Assembly (NCBI GenBank): GCA_910574835.1
Contig: CAJTDE010000004.1
Span: 62,001 to 126,000, forward strand
Source of the DNA: Clostridia bacterium
Lineage (GTDB): Bacteria; Bacillota; Clostridia; Lachnospirales; Lachnospiraceae
Direction of reading: 5' to 3'
DNA: 64,000 nucleotides
Position numbers and translations under genes: made by a program. Position 1 is the stretch's first letter. Every line of letters starts with the position of its first letter. Of this stretch, positions 45,377 to 53,865 are shown in pieces. The notes under the pieces were generated by a model. The model saw only the letters and a program-made list of their open reading frames with translations. It did no database searches and had not been told where the DNA came from.

Positions 45377-46975
45377 TTACAGCCTCGTCACAAAATCCAG
45401 CGAAATCCACCCGTTCCGCTCCCTCTTATACGACTTCAAAAGCCCCCACTTCCCGGCTCCCTTCCCGTCCGCTTCCTCCACAACCGTAAACACACCCACA
45501 CCCGTAAACAGTCCCGTCCGGGCAAAATCCGTCCCCGGCCCCTTACGGATATTCAGATCCGGGATATCCACCCGCACCAGATAAGAAGACTTCCCCGGCA
45601 GCCTCTCCATAAACATCACATACTCCGCATCCGCCGTGATAAAAAGCCCCGATTTCAGCCTGTACCACCGCCTGTCCGCGCTGATGCCCGTAACCGTATA
45701 AATCCCCTCATACACCACCTGGTCCACATTGTCCCCCATGCAGGGAGCAGTCCGCACATTCACCCCGTCCCTGCCCTTATAGAACACCTTCACAAACCCG
45801 GCCATAGGCTCCACCGGATTCCCCGGCACACCGCAACCGCTTCCGCCGCTCCCGGCCTCCCCGGTAATCTCCCTCAAAATCCCCAGGACCTTCTCCCCAT
45901 ACCCGGCTCCCGCAGCCCAGCCTTTCCCCTGGGGATTCTCCTGGACACCCAGCCACTCCACATAAGGCGCACACCCCCTTGCCACATACCTAAAGCGCGG
46001 GTCCACATTCCCATTCACCAAATCCTCCGTACAGGCATAGGCTTTCAAATGCTGCACCTGGCACCGGATACCAAGCAGCGCCGTATTAAAACACAGCCCC
46101 TTCACCCCGTTTTTCACCACGCCCATCCCGGCAAAATTATTCTGCTCCAAAGAGACCGCCGAACCCGAAAACGTAAAATTCCCCGTCTCCAGGCACGACT
46201 GGGCAAAAGCCACATCCCCTCTCACGCCCTCGGCCTCCCCTTCCGACAGATACAGCGGCACCATATCCAAAACCGACTGCGCCACCCCCGGATTCTTCCC
46301 CTTCACATACTCCCGCATCTGCTCCGCCGTCGCCACAGCCTTCCCCATAATCCTTGTAAGCCCGGAAACACCCGCGCCAGAACCGCCGTCCCCGCCGCTG
46401 TCATTCCCAGTCTCCGCACCGTCCATAGCCGCCCTGATATCCTTCCGAAACTGCCCCATAGACAGCCCAAACCGCTTCCAGATATGCTCCACGTCCCCGT
46501 GATTGCTTGCAATCCCCCTCCTATGCCCCTCGGAATGGGAAACCACAACCCCGTCCGCCAGAGGGTCCAGCCCAAACATCTGGCACAGATAAGCAAACAG
46601 CTCCACCGCATACCCATAAGCGGCAAGCACATGATCCCTCGTGCCTCTCCCGTCCCCGGTCTCCGTCCAGGCCGAACCGCCCGTATACCGGATCGTGGCA
46701 GGCTCCGTCATCTCCACCCCAATATGCGTCCCGTTCCCGTCGCCGCCGCAGTGCCATCCCCTATAATCCCAAGGCAGAAGCTGGTACACATCCCCTCCCG
46801 GTTCCACAATAGCATGGACACAAGCCCCCGCATCCGCCTTATCCCAATTCTTCATAAACACAGAAGCCTTCGGCTGTGGACACCCCACCGAATGGATCAT
46901 CAGCCCCTTCACCGCAATCTTCCTCCCCGCCCGGTAACACCCGGACTCCGTTAAAAACTTCTGAATCAGCTTCAT
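45377..46975 (-). CDS. Phage endolysin: N-acetylmuramoyl-L-alanine amidase with glucosaminidase and SH3 domains
   Basis: A 532-residue lysin. Residues ~20-185 form an amidase_2 domain with zinc-ligand histidines in GLMIHSVGCPQ and in SHSEGHRRGIASNHGDVEHI. Residues ~220-370 look like a glucosaminidase (VAFAQSCLETGNFTFSG, then LEQNNFAGMGVVKNG). Two SH3-like repeats follow (GRDGVNVRTAPCMGDN and VDIPDLNIRKGPGTDF) for wall binding. There is no signal peptide, so release depends on the holin encoded upstream. It cuts host peptidoglycan at the end of the lytic cycle. Confidence 0.85.
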   Translation of the reverse strand: MKLIQKFLTESGCYRAGRKIAVKGLMIHSVGCPQPKASVFMKNWDKADAGACVHAIVEPGGDVYQLLPWDYRGWHCGGDGNGTHIGVEMTEPATIRYTGGSAWTETGDGRGTRDHVLAAYGYAVELFAYLCQMFGLDPLADGVVVSHSEGHRRGIASNHGDVEHIWKRFGLSMGQFRKDIRAAMDGAETGNDSGGDGGSGAGVSGLTRIMGKAVATAEQMREYVKGKNPGVAQSVLDMVPLYLSEGEAEGVRGDVAFAQSCLETGNFTFSGSAVSLEQNNFAGMGVVKNGVKGLCFNTALLGIRCQVQHLKAYACTEDLVNGNVDPRFRYVARGCAPYVEWLGVQENPQGKGWAAGAGYGEKVLGILREITGEAGSGGSGCGVPGNPVEPMAGFVKVFYKGRDGVNVRTAPCMGDNVDQVVYEGIYTVTGISADRRWYRLKSGLFITADAEYVMFMERLPGKSSYLVRVDIPDLNIRKGPGTDFARTGLFTGVGVFTVVEEADGKGAGKWGLLKSYKRERNGWISLDFVTRL

Positions 46976-47033
46976 ACAAAATCACTCTCCTTCTCCCGTT
47001 CCCTGCCCGGAACATTCTCCAATTCACTGCACG

Positions 47034-47063
47034 AAAAAAGGCACCAGCTTTCACACTGATGCC
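47034..47063 (-). terminator. Terminator between holin and endolysin
   Basis: On the minus strand GGCATCAG pairs with CTGGTGCC around TGTGAAAG, followed by TTTTTT. A close copy occurs at 51123-51151. Confidence 0.65.
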
Positions 47064-47126
47064 CGCTCACAAAAACCCTAAAAAATATCTCCCTCTGTAC
47101 TTCCCGCCCTTATCCTCCGTACTTTC

Positions 47127-47534
47127 CTACTCCTTCCCCTTTTCCTCACGCAACTGCGCCAGAACCCCTTTCAGCTTCTCCGGCACCGGCAGCCCAATCC
47201 TGGCCGCATTCTCCAGAATCGAAATCCCCTCATTGGACAGATAAAAGAAAATCACCGCCGTCCGCACCGCGCTCCCGTTCTGAATAATATGCGTGTCCAA
47301 AATATGCCCCAGCGCCACCAGACAAAAAATCACAATCTTCTTAAAAATCCCCCGGAACCCCACGCCGCTAGACAACCTCTTCTCCACCGCCGCGGCCATC
47401 AGCCCCGTCACATAATCCACCGCCACAAACACCACCAGGGCATACAGAAAACCGTCAAACCCTCCCATGGCCCAGCCCAGGTATCCGCCCATAGCCGCAA
47501 ACCCGCACTCTATCACACTCACAAACTCCTTCAT
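47127..47534 (-). CDS. Phage holin (toxin secretion/phage lysis family)
   Basis: A 135-residue membrane protein (MKEFVSVIECGFAAMGGYLG...) with three hydrophobic segments, including FLYALVVFVAVDYVTGLMAA and IFKKIVIFCLVALGHILDT, the holin family 4 pattern. It forms membrane lesions that let the endolysin reach the wall. GAGGGA lies before the ATG at 47534; a longer frame upstream has no family match. Confidence 0.85.
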   Translation of the reverse strand: MKEFVSVIECGFAAMGGYLGWAMGGFDGFLYALVVFVAVDYVTGLMAAAVEKRLSSGVGFRGIFKKIVIFCLVALGHILDTHIIQNGSAVRTAVIFFYLSNEGISILENAARIGLPVPEKLKGVLAQLREEKGKE

Positions 47535-47639
47535 ACAAAATCCCTCGCTTTCTCTGATTTTTCTATGGAAAAAGCGGCCCGCTCCCAAAAGCCGCCGCCC
47601 TGTTCCCAATCCCAATATCCGCACACCATTCCCTAACAT

Positions 47640-47780
47640 TTCATCCCATTCCCACACACCTCAGCCCATTTCCCTGCACTCCATACCATTCTCCCATATC
47701 CCAAACCATCCCCTGCTCATCCCTGCCGTCCCATGCCGTTCCCGCCTATCTCAATCATTCTCCGCCATTCCATACCTTTC
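47640..47780 (-). repeat. Degenerate G-rich GGGAATGG-type repeats between tail gene and holin
   Basis: On the minus strand this spacer is built from loosely repeated units such as GGGAATGG, GGGATGG, GGCATGGG and GGGATATGG every 8-20 bases. It has no open coding sense that I trust. The origin is unclear. Confidence 0.5.
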
Positions 47781-49187
47781 TCACCCCTCCCCACTCGCAG
47801 CCTCCGTCAGCGTATAAGTAATCTTCATGGTCTTATTCGCATCCTTCACCACCGCCGAAGAAAGATTATTGATCGTAGCCAGATAAGGCGTCAGCAGATA
47901 CATATGCCGGTACTCATTCCCATAACTGCCTCCCCACCCCACCAGAAACTGCTTATACTGAAACAGCGGCGTAGCCGCGCTCCCCAGCCTCGCGCTCCCC
48001 TGGGTATGGATAACCACATCCTCCACCGTCACCTGAAAATCCCCGCCCACAATCAAATCCCCAACCAAAGTCAGGAACAACTCACAAGTCCCCGACTCAC
48101 AAAGCGGCTTCATCTTAGACGTAAACCCAAAAGCAATCAGCGACACATCCGCCGTATTCGCCACATTAATCTTATAAATCCCCTTCTTGTCATAGGCCGG
48201 CACATACAGATACCCATTCCTCATACAGCACCGGCACTTCCGCTCCGGATAACTCCCGCTCATATCCCGCTCCCCAACGGCCATCAGCTTCGCATTGGAA
48301 AGCGTCCACTCCCCTTCCGTCACCGAATAATCCGCCTTGGAAATCCTCACCCAAAGCACCCTGGCACTCCCGGAAGAATTGCCCTCATTGGAAAACCCGT
48401 ACCAATACCCGTCCTTCCCGTCCAGAAACTCCCCATACAACGTATAACTCCCCAGAAACAAAAACGTCTCCACCGAAACCGCATGGTCCTCCAGCACCCT
48501 ATAAGAAGAATCATCCAGCCTCTCATTCAGCCCCACACTAAAAACCGGCAGCCTCACCTTCCGCACCCTCACACTGGAATCCTCAAAACAAATCGAATAC
48601 AGCAGATCCCTCTCAAAATCCATCTCCACCGCCTCAAACAACACAACCTGCCTCTCCTTCCCCAGATCCCCGATATCCAGCTTCTTAATCTGCAGGAATG
48701 TACTTGCGTCCCCCACCAGACTCCCGTACCCGTTCTGCCCGCCCTGGGCGCTGGTCAGCGCCACCGCCGCAATCGTCCCGTTCCCCTGGCTCGGCGTAAA
48801 CTCCCACACAAACTTATACCCATCCTCCAAAACCTTGCTCTCCGTCTGGTTCAGACTCCCCCTGGCCGCATTCGCCGTAGTATTCACATTATTGGAAGCA
48901 TAAGCCACCGGCAGATTGTCCGACAACTCATAAATATGCCCCGCATCCTCCTCCAGCGCCTTGGAAAAAAGCAGAATCCCCCCTACCATATTCGGGCAGA
49001 CCGGCAGCAAAACATCATTCCACGACAACACATCCGCCAGCCGTTCCTCCGAATAAAACACCCCCATGGGGTTCATCCCCAGAATATCATTCACCGCCTC
49101 CGTCACCATATTTTCCTCCGTGACCGTCTCCACCTCCCCCGTGGCCCCATCCGTCAGTTCCAGAACCATTGTCCCTTTCAGTTTCAT
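47781..49187 (-). CDS. Phage structural protein, probably baseplate or receptor-binding
   Basis: A 468-residue protein (MKLKGTMVLELTDGATGEVE...) rich in beta-strand-like sequence, located between the DUF5048 tail protein and the holin where siphophages encode tail-tip or host-recognition proteins. I do not recognise a domain. AAGGAG lies before the ATG at 49187, which is in better context than an upstream in-frame ATG. Host recognition is inferred from position. Confidence 0.6.
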   Translation of the reverse strand: MKLKGTMVLELTDGATGEVETVTEENMVTEAVNDILGMNPMGVFYSEERLADVLSWNDVLLPVCPNMVGGILLFSKALEEDAGHIYELSDNLPVAYASNNVNTTANAARGSLNQTESKVLEDGYKFVWEFTPSQGNGTIAAVALTSAQGGQNGYGSLVGDASTFLQIKKLDIGDLGKERQVVLFEAVEMDFERDLLYSICFEDSSVRVRKVRLPVFSVGLNERLDDSSYRVLEDHAVSVETFLFLGSYTLYGEFLDGKDGYWYGFSNEGNSSGSARVLWVRISKADYSVTEGEWTLSNAKLMAVGERDMSGSYPERKCRCCMRNGYLYVPAYDKKGIYKINVANTADVSLIAFGFTSKMKPLCESGTCELFLTLVGDLIVGGDFQVTVEDVVIHTQGSARLGSAATPLFQYKQFLVGWGGSYGNEYRHMYLLTPYLATINNLSSAVVKDANKTMKITYTLTEAASGEG

Positions 49188-49203
49188 ACACGCCCACTCC
49201 TTC

Positions 49204-51102
49204 CTAACCAATCTCAAAAGGCTTCCCAAAAGCCCCGATCAATACCTTCCCCATACTGTCCCCATAACTCCTTTGCACCAGCTCCATGGTCTCAATCCCC
49301 ATATCCCCGGCAAACACCTTCATCCCCAGGCCGCCGCCCAAAGCAAACCGCCTCATAGGTTCCTCTACCGTAACCGTACCGTCCCAGGCAGCCGCCGCGG
49401 CCATCCCCTGCCCGCTGATAGAAGCAATACACCCGCCCGTCTCAATCTTCCCCGTGCCGCCCTCCATCCGCAGATACACATTGAACGTATTGGTAATATT
49501 CGGCACAAGACCATCAATCGGATAATACAAAGACAGAATATGCCTCCCGCTCCCCCAGGTCTCCACCGGCCGGTGAGCCAGAATCTCTGAATCATTCAAC
49601 TCATAAGTAACAAAAACAGCCGCCTGCCCGTCCTCCGTCCAAATGACAGGAAGCTCCACCTCCACCGTGACATTCTCCGTACTTTCCCCGGTTCCGCCAT
49701 CATCCCCGGCACTCCCGGCCTCTTCTCCGTCACCGGAAACCGCACCAACAGCCACTCCGCCGCCCGTTCCTCCGCCAGCCCCCGCCACAGGAACCGGGAC
49801 CACAACACTCCCGGACGCACAAGCCCTCCGCTCCACCTGCGCCGCCCTCACATCCAAAACCACCTGCCCGAAAAACTGCACATGGGTCTCTTCCTTCGCC
49901 GCAAACTCAATACTGATCACCCGCACCCTGTCCTCCGCCACCACATAAGCAGAAGCATTGGTAAACGTATGAATCCCCACCTTCCCGGCCTCAATCTGGT
50001 TCAAAAGCCCGGAAATATTCTTGTCATTTTTAGACTTCGCCTGGGCCAGCCTGGGATTCTTACCCACACATTTCAGGCTCTGCCTCCCGCCAATCCTGCA
50101 CTGGAAAGACGTGATACAAGTCATCTGCTCCCCGTCCGCCTGCCCGCCCGTAAACGTCAGCACATCCCCCAGATCCAGCGCCGGATTCCCTATGGTACTG
50201 GAATCAAAAGGCACATAATTCACCGCCGCCAGGTCAGCCAATATATTCCCGCACAACTGCCTCCTGGTCTCCTCCAGCCCAAACTGCAAAAGCGGGTTCA
50301 CCCCCAGATTCATGGTCAGCCCGTCGTCCACCTCCAGCCCATAATACTCCGCCGTCTGCGTCCGCAGGTTCGTAGAACTCACCGCCGTATACCTGGTAAT
50401 AAAATCAGAAAAACTGCTGGAAAACCGGTGCCTCCCCTGCACCTCCAGCACCGGCTCCGCCCCGTACTTCCGAAGCTCCAGCCTCCCCCGCCGGTTGATA
50501 CAGAAAAACCCGCCCAGCACCTGCCCCACAAAAAACAGCACGTCCCGGTACGTCCCAATATCATTCTCCGGGTAGATCGAAAGCAGCTCCCTCCCGTTGG
50601 GCATCCCCTCAATCTCCCCCTGCGTATTCTCGATCTCCACACCGCAGGCCTTACAGCACAGCTCCAGAAAAGCCCAGGCATTCCCCACAGACTCAAACCC
50701 GTTAAAACTCTTCTCAAACCGCAGCATATAATCATAGGCTTTCAGTTCCAGGCAGTGCAACCTCCGGTTCGCCTCGCTCACCTCAAAAATCCCCATCGGC
50801 ACTTCCTCAAACCCACCGCCCTCCACCCGCAGATGATAGAAAAGCTCCACCTTCGCCCCGTCCAGCGTATACCGATCCACCTGTGAAAACAACGTAACGC
50901 CCATCTCCGCCGCATACACCGTCCCCAGCTCAATCTCCGCGCTCCCGCAACACTGGGCGAAAATATACCCGCTCCCCTTCACAATATCCTCATACCCGAA
51001 CGGATAGACCGCCCCGCCCTTCGTAGTGATCCTCCCCGTCCAGTAATACCTCCGGGTATTCTCCTGCACCGCCCGCAGGAACGCCTCACTCACCGGATAC
51101 AT
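49204..51102 (-). CDS. DUF5048-family phage tail protein
   Basis: A 632-residue protein starting MYPVSEAFLRAVQENTRRYY with the DUF5048 segment YPFGYEDIVKGSGYIFAQCC, typical of Clostridia siphophage tail-tip proteins encoded after the tape measure. The middle third resembles tail hub proteins, and the C-terminus has a Gly/Val-rich linker (VPVPVAGAGGGTGGGVAVGA) and a beta-rich end. The start at 51102 is preceded by GGAAGGGGG. A block of non-phage genes separates it from the preceding tail gene. Confidence 0.75.
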   Translation of the reverse strand: MYPVSEAFLRAVQENTRRYYWTGRITTKGGAVYPFGYEDIVKGSGYIFAQCCGSAEIELGTVYAAEMGVTLFSQVDRYTLDGAKVELFYHLRVEGGGFEEVPMGIFEVSEANRRLHCLELKAYDYMLRFEKSFNGFESVGNAWAFLELCCKACGVEIENTQGEIEGMPNGRELLSIYPENDIGTYRDVLFFVGQVLGGFFCINRRGRLELRKYGAEPVLEVQGRHRFSSSFSDFITRYTAVSSTNLRTQTAEYYGLEVDDGLTMNLGVNPLLQFGLEETRRQLCGNILADLAAVNYVPFDSSTIGNPALDLGDVLTFTGGQADGEQMTCITSFQCRIGGRQSLKCVGKNPRLAQAKSKNDKNISGLLNQIEAGKVGIHTFTNASAYVVAEDRVRVISIEFAAKEETHVQFFGQVVLDVRAAQVERRACASGSVVVPVPVAGAGGGTGGGVAVGAVSGDGEEAGSAGDDGGTGESTENVTVEVELPVIWTEDGQAAVFVTYELNDSEILAHRPVETWGSGRHILSLYYPIDGLVPNITNTFNVYLRMEGGTGKIETGGCIASISGQGMAAAAAWDGTVTVEEPMRRFALGGGLGMKVFAGDMGIETMELVQRSYGDSMGKVLIGAFGKPFEIG

Positions 51103-51122
51103 GAAAACACCCCCTTCCACGC

Positions 51123-51151
51123 AAAAAGCACCAGCCCTTTCAGACTGATGC
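51123..51151 (-). terminator. Terminator upstream of the DUF5048 gene
   Basis: On the minus strand GCATCAG pairs with CTGGTGC around TCTGAAAGGG, followed by TTTTT. It ends transcription of the cargo block before the tail gene; it is nearly the same as the one at 47034-47063. Confidence 0.6.
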
Positions 51152-51230
51152 CTTCCCTAAAAACAATCATAATCTCCTTAAAAAATAAGAATCTTTCAAA
51201 ACACATTCTATCAATAAGCACATGTACCGA

Positions 51231-51794
51231 CTACATAGGTTTTAGATTTTTATTAAGTCTATCCACCATCCACGCAATCCGCTTTTCCCGTCCGGCATCC
51301 GTCTTTGCGTCAAAAAACGCCCGTGTATAAGTCTTCTTCACAGATAAAGACATCGCCTGAAAATTTGTGTAGGCTGGCTCATAGCTTTCCAATATCGCAG
51401 AAAGCCGCGCAATCTGCTCTTCCGTAATAACCGCCAGCGGATTTACCGCATCCCATTGGCCATTCTTTTTGGCATCCTCTATTTTCTTTCTGCCATGATC
51501 AGTCATACGCCCCTGCTCTTCAAGCCTTTTGGCTAATTCCTTGTTCTTGTCCGACCACTTGCTATTCTCCCTGCGCATCGAAAAATACTTTTTATAAGTT
51601 TTCTCGTCAATCTTTTCCATCTGGCCGTCAATCCATCCAAAGCAGAGTGCTTCTTCCAGCGCTTCTCCCGCCTTTATTGTTTTCGGTCCGCCAGCCTTGC
51701 CAAACAAAACCCAAATACCGGCACTTGAAAGACAGTTATCACAGAGCCATTTTCTAAACTCATCTCTGCTCCCAAATTCCATTAGATCGCTCAT
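51231..51794 (-). CDS. YdeI/OmpD-associated family protein
   Basis: A 187-residue protein (MSDLMEFGSRDEFRKWLCDN...) with the family motif EALCFGWIDGQMEKIDEKTY and the KYFSMRRENSKWSDKNKELA stretch typical of YdeI-like proteins, sometimes annotated as bacteriocin-protection proteins. The role is uncertain. It is host-type rather than phage-structural and forms the last gene of the five-gene cargo block inside the tail module. Confidence 0.75.
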   Translation of the reverse strand: MSDLMEFGSRDEFRKWLCDNCLSSAGIWVLFGKAGGPKTIKAGEALEEALCFGWIDGQMEKIDEKTYKKYFSMRRENSKWSDKNKELAKRLEEQGRMTDHGRKKIEDAKKNGQWDAVNPLAVITEEQIARLSAILESYEPAYTNFQAMSLSVKKTYTRAFFDAKTDAGREKRIAWMVDRLNKNLKPM

Positions 51795-51868
51795 TACACG
51801 CCACCCCTTTCCTATGTCTCATCCGCCAAAGGCCCGCTATCTCCAACAAAAACGTATCGAAAATACCT

Positions 51869-52066
51869 TTAGATCAATTCCAGAGCCCTTTTATAAAGCG
51901 GGTCCATCTCACAGCCGCAGCTCCCGCATTCCCTATCCGCCTGCTTGATCGCTGATATGAATGCTTCCCTGTCAAATTTCCCGTCTAACCATTGCTGTGC
52001 CGGAACAGATATCAAATCCCACCCCGATGCAGCGAACTTCTCCATAATAGATTTTAATTCTTCCAT
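51869..52066 (-). CDS. 65-residue hypothetical protein
   Basis: A small protein (MEELKSIMEKFAASGWDLIS...) with Trp, Cys and an acidic helix; ECGSCGCEMDP could bind metal. It has an excellent AAAGGAG site and a TATAAT box about 45 bases upstream, so it is probably expressed. No family recognised. Confidence 0.65.
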   Translation of the reverse strand: MEELKSIMEKFAASGWDLISVPAQQWLDGKFDREAFISAIKQADRECGSCGCEMDPLYKRALELI

Positions 52067-52109
52067 AATGCGCTCCTTTCATAATAACCGTTTTCGGCTC
52101 CTTGCCACC

Positions 52110-52140
52110 ATTATACAGAACATCCCACCAAAAGCTCCCG
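52110..52140 (-). promoter_or_regulatory. Extended -10 promoter upstream of the 65-residue gene
   Basis: The minus strand reads TGTATAATGG (TATAAT at 52110-52115) within a block GGTGGGATGTTCTGTATAAT that resembles the block in front of the GNAT gene. The -35 element is weak. Confidence 0.5.
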
Positions 52141-52181
52141 ACTGATGCCCATTGATACAACCATACCCGAAACACAAAAGC

Positions 52182-52598
52182 CTACCTGCCCCTGTGCTTC
52201 TCCTTCCGCTTCTGCTGTTTCAGCTCAAACATCCGCTGCTTCTCGGCCTCCTTCTGCTCCCTGCCGACCTGCCTGCGCTCCGTCTTCCTCTCTTCCCTCT
52301 GCAACTGTAACGCCTGCTGGGACTTCGTGCCTATCCCTGCCTGCATGGTCTGCTTCCCGGCCTCCCTCTGCCTCCGCTTCGGGTTCACTTTTCCGTCCCT
52401 CACAGCCACCGGGGCAGCCGGACTAAACTTCAAGCTGTAATAATTTTTAAGGACAAACTCCCAAACCTCATAGTCCCTGGGTTCACTCCCAAAAACCACC
52501 CGGCATACCGAAAGTTTCCCGTCCTCGACACGCTCAAACACGCCAACCCAGAACGGCCCCTCAAAAAATACCGTCAAGCCTGCCTTTCCTCTGTCCAT
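52182..52598 (-). CDS. yjdF: YjdF-family protein
   Basis: A 138-residue protein: FFEGPFWVGVFERVEDGKLS, then VFGSEPRDYEVWEFV, and the basic C-terminus EQKEAEKQRMFELKQQKRKE. This matches Bacillota YjdF over its whole length. YjdF genes are usually controlled by the azaaromatic-binding yjdF riboswitch, and such a leader lies upstream here, which supports the call. Biochemical function is unknown; a detoxification role is suspected from the ligands. GGAGGG precedes the ATG at 52598. Confidence 0.9.
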   Translation of the reverse strand: MDRGKAGLTVFFEGPFWVGVFERVEDGKLSVCRVVFGSEPRDYEVWEFVLKNYYSLKFSPAAPVAVRDGKVNPKRRQREAGKQTMQAGIGTKSQQALQLQREERKTERRQVGREQKEAEKQRMFELKQQKRKEKHRGR

Positions 52599-52611
52599 AA
52601 CGAATCCCTCC

Positions 52612-52738
52612 TTAAAATGTGTTATGAACAAAGAACGGACAACCCAGGAGGGCAGGTTACTTACCCTGATACCATCAGGACGGCCGGGCTACCTACCGGC
52701 TCTGGCACATCCAAAAGATGCACGTTGCGTTTTTATCT
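52612..52738 (-). promoter_or_regulatory. yjdF (azaaromatic) riboswitch
   Basis: The minus-strand leader of yjdF contains GCAACGTGCA, GCCAGAGCCGGTAGGTAGCC and GGGTAAGTAACCTGCCC in the order and spacing I associate with the yjdF motif RNA, which binds azaaromatic compounds and controls yjdF. A TATAAA box lies at 52745-52750. The terminal stem is next to the ribosome site, so control is probably at translation. Confidence 0.7.
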
Positions 52739-52796
52739 TTGCTGTTTATATTTCCAGCAGGATAAACTCCCGCTAAAAACCAAAATCTATCCCTTC

Positions 52797-53246
52797 CTAT
52801 AACTTCTGTATCTCCTTCAACGCCTTTTGAATATCCTTATAAACAAGCGGCTGCATACTGTCATCATAAAAAGATATATCCGCCCTCTCCAGCGCCGAAC
52901 AAATATCATTTCTCAACTCCGGCTTATCCTTCGCGATCATGGGCAGCAGCTTTATACACTGTCTTGCCGTGATCGGCTTCACGTCTGTTATATGCTTCAA
53001 ATATCCGTCAATAATCTCATCAATCTTATTATCCTTATCCCATCTCGCATTATAGGCAATCAGCGTAAGCCCCCTGGTACGGATATAGGAATTGTCACTG
53101 TCAAGCATATCACCCAGCCTGTCCATATAAGGATAGACCTTGTCCGTTTCCACGCTTTCTTTCTGCAATTCCTGTAATGCCCTGTATGCCGTCTTATTAT
53201 TTTTATCAAACAGCAATTCAAATGCTTCTGCTGTATCCATCGACAT
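52797..53246 (-). CDS. HEAT-like repeat protein
   Basis: A 149-residue all-helical protein (MSMDTAEAFELLFDKNNKTA, with paired helices such as YPYMDRLGDMLDSDNSYIRT and RQCIKLLPMIAKDKPELRND) that looks like two or three HEAT-type repeats. Such proteins bind partners; no enzymatic motif is present. The ATG at 53246 is preceded by AAAGGCAAGGG. It belongs to the cargo block. Confidence 0.65.
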   Translation of the reverse strand: MSMDTAEAFELLFDKNNKTAYRALQELQKESVETDKVYPYMDRLGDMLDSDNSYIRTRGLTLIAYNARWDKDNKIDEIIDGYLKHITDVKPITARQCIKLLPMIAKDKPELRNDICSALERADISFYDDSMQPLVYKDIQKALKEIQKL

Positions 53247-53306
53247 AATAACACCCTTGCCTTTCACTGCCGCGTTTGGTCTATTCAAAGCCAAACGGAC
53301 ATTTAT

Positions 53307-53789
53307 CTATTTTTCCATAATCAATTCTTTGCACTTCCATTCTTCACCCAGAATACAATATTTTTCTGTTGTATCAAGAACTACATCGCTAAAACCGACT
53401 GCTTTATAACAATAATAAGCCGGAAGATTATTCTCAAAAACGCCCAATGATACTTTTTTTGCCCCATATATTTCAAATACAAATTTCAGACCTAACCGGA
53501 GCATAGCTTTTCCATAGCCTTTTCCTCTCTTTTGAGGATTAACGATAACAAAGCCAAAGCGCAATTCATCCAGTGATCCATCAGGATTCCTTAGTGTAAA
53601 AAAGCCAATAATTCCCGTTTCATCAAATGCAGTAAACGGCATTAGAGATTCAACAAAACAAAATTCATTTTGTGTTATAGGATAATTACCAAGTATACCT
53701 GCTGTCCATTGATAAAATGCTTTTTCATCCTGGCACCACGATAATATCGTATCTGCATCCAAAGCTTTATATGGTCTTATTCTAATCAT
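53307..53789 (-). CDS. GNAT-family N-acetyltransferase
   Basis: A 160-residue GNAT enzyme with the acetyl-CoA loop in NPQKRGKGYGKAMLRLGLKF (about residues 90-109) and the C-terminal NNLPAYYCYKAVGF segment. It would transfer an acetyl group from acetyl-CoA to an unknown substrate. It has its own TATAAT box upstream and is lower in GC than the flanking phage genes. Transfer from another genome is likely. Confidence 0.85.
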   Translation of the reverse strand: MIRIRPYKALDADTILSWCQDEKAFYQWTAGILGNYPITQNEFCFVESLMPFTAFDETGIIGFFTLRNPDGSLDELRFGFVIVNPQKRGKGYGKAMLRLGLKFVFEIYGAKKVSLGVFENNLPAYYCYKAVGFSDVVLDTTEKYCILGEEWKCKELIMEK

Positions 53790-53825
53790 ACATTTTTCCT
53801 CACCAAATTCTGATCCATGCTTCCC

Positions 53826-53856
53826 ATTATACAGGATATCCCGCTAAAAATCACTC
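53826..53856 (-). promoter_or_regulatory. Extended -10 promoter upstream of the GNAT gene
   Basis: The minus strand reads GCGGGATATCCTGTATAATG, with TATAAT at 53826-53831 and an 8-bp palindrome GGATATCC overlapping the spacer, a possible operator. It lies about 36 bases before the ATG. Confidence 0.5.
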
Positions 53857-53865
53857 TCTATTTTC

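Noticed and set aside
45260-46954. 564-residue Pro/His/Arg-rich frame on the plus strand
   Set aside because: Antisense shadow of the endolysin; composition is an artefact of G-rich codons on the real strand.
47640-47780. CRISPR-like appearance of repeated short units
   Set aside because: Units are degenerate, irregularly spaced and lack unique spacers of constant length; no cas genes nearby.
47733-49358. 541-residue plus-strand frame
   Set aside because: Antisense to the structural tail protein and the G-rich spacer; no ribosome site and no recognisable motif.
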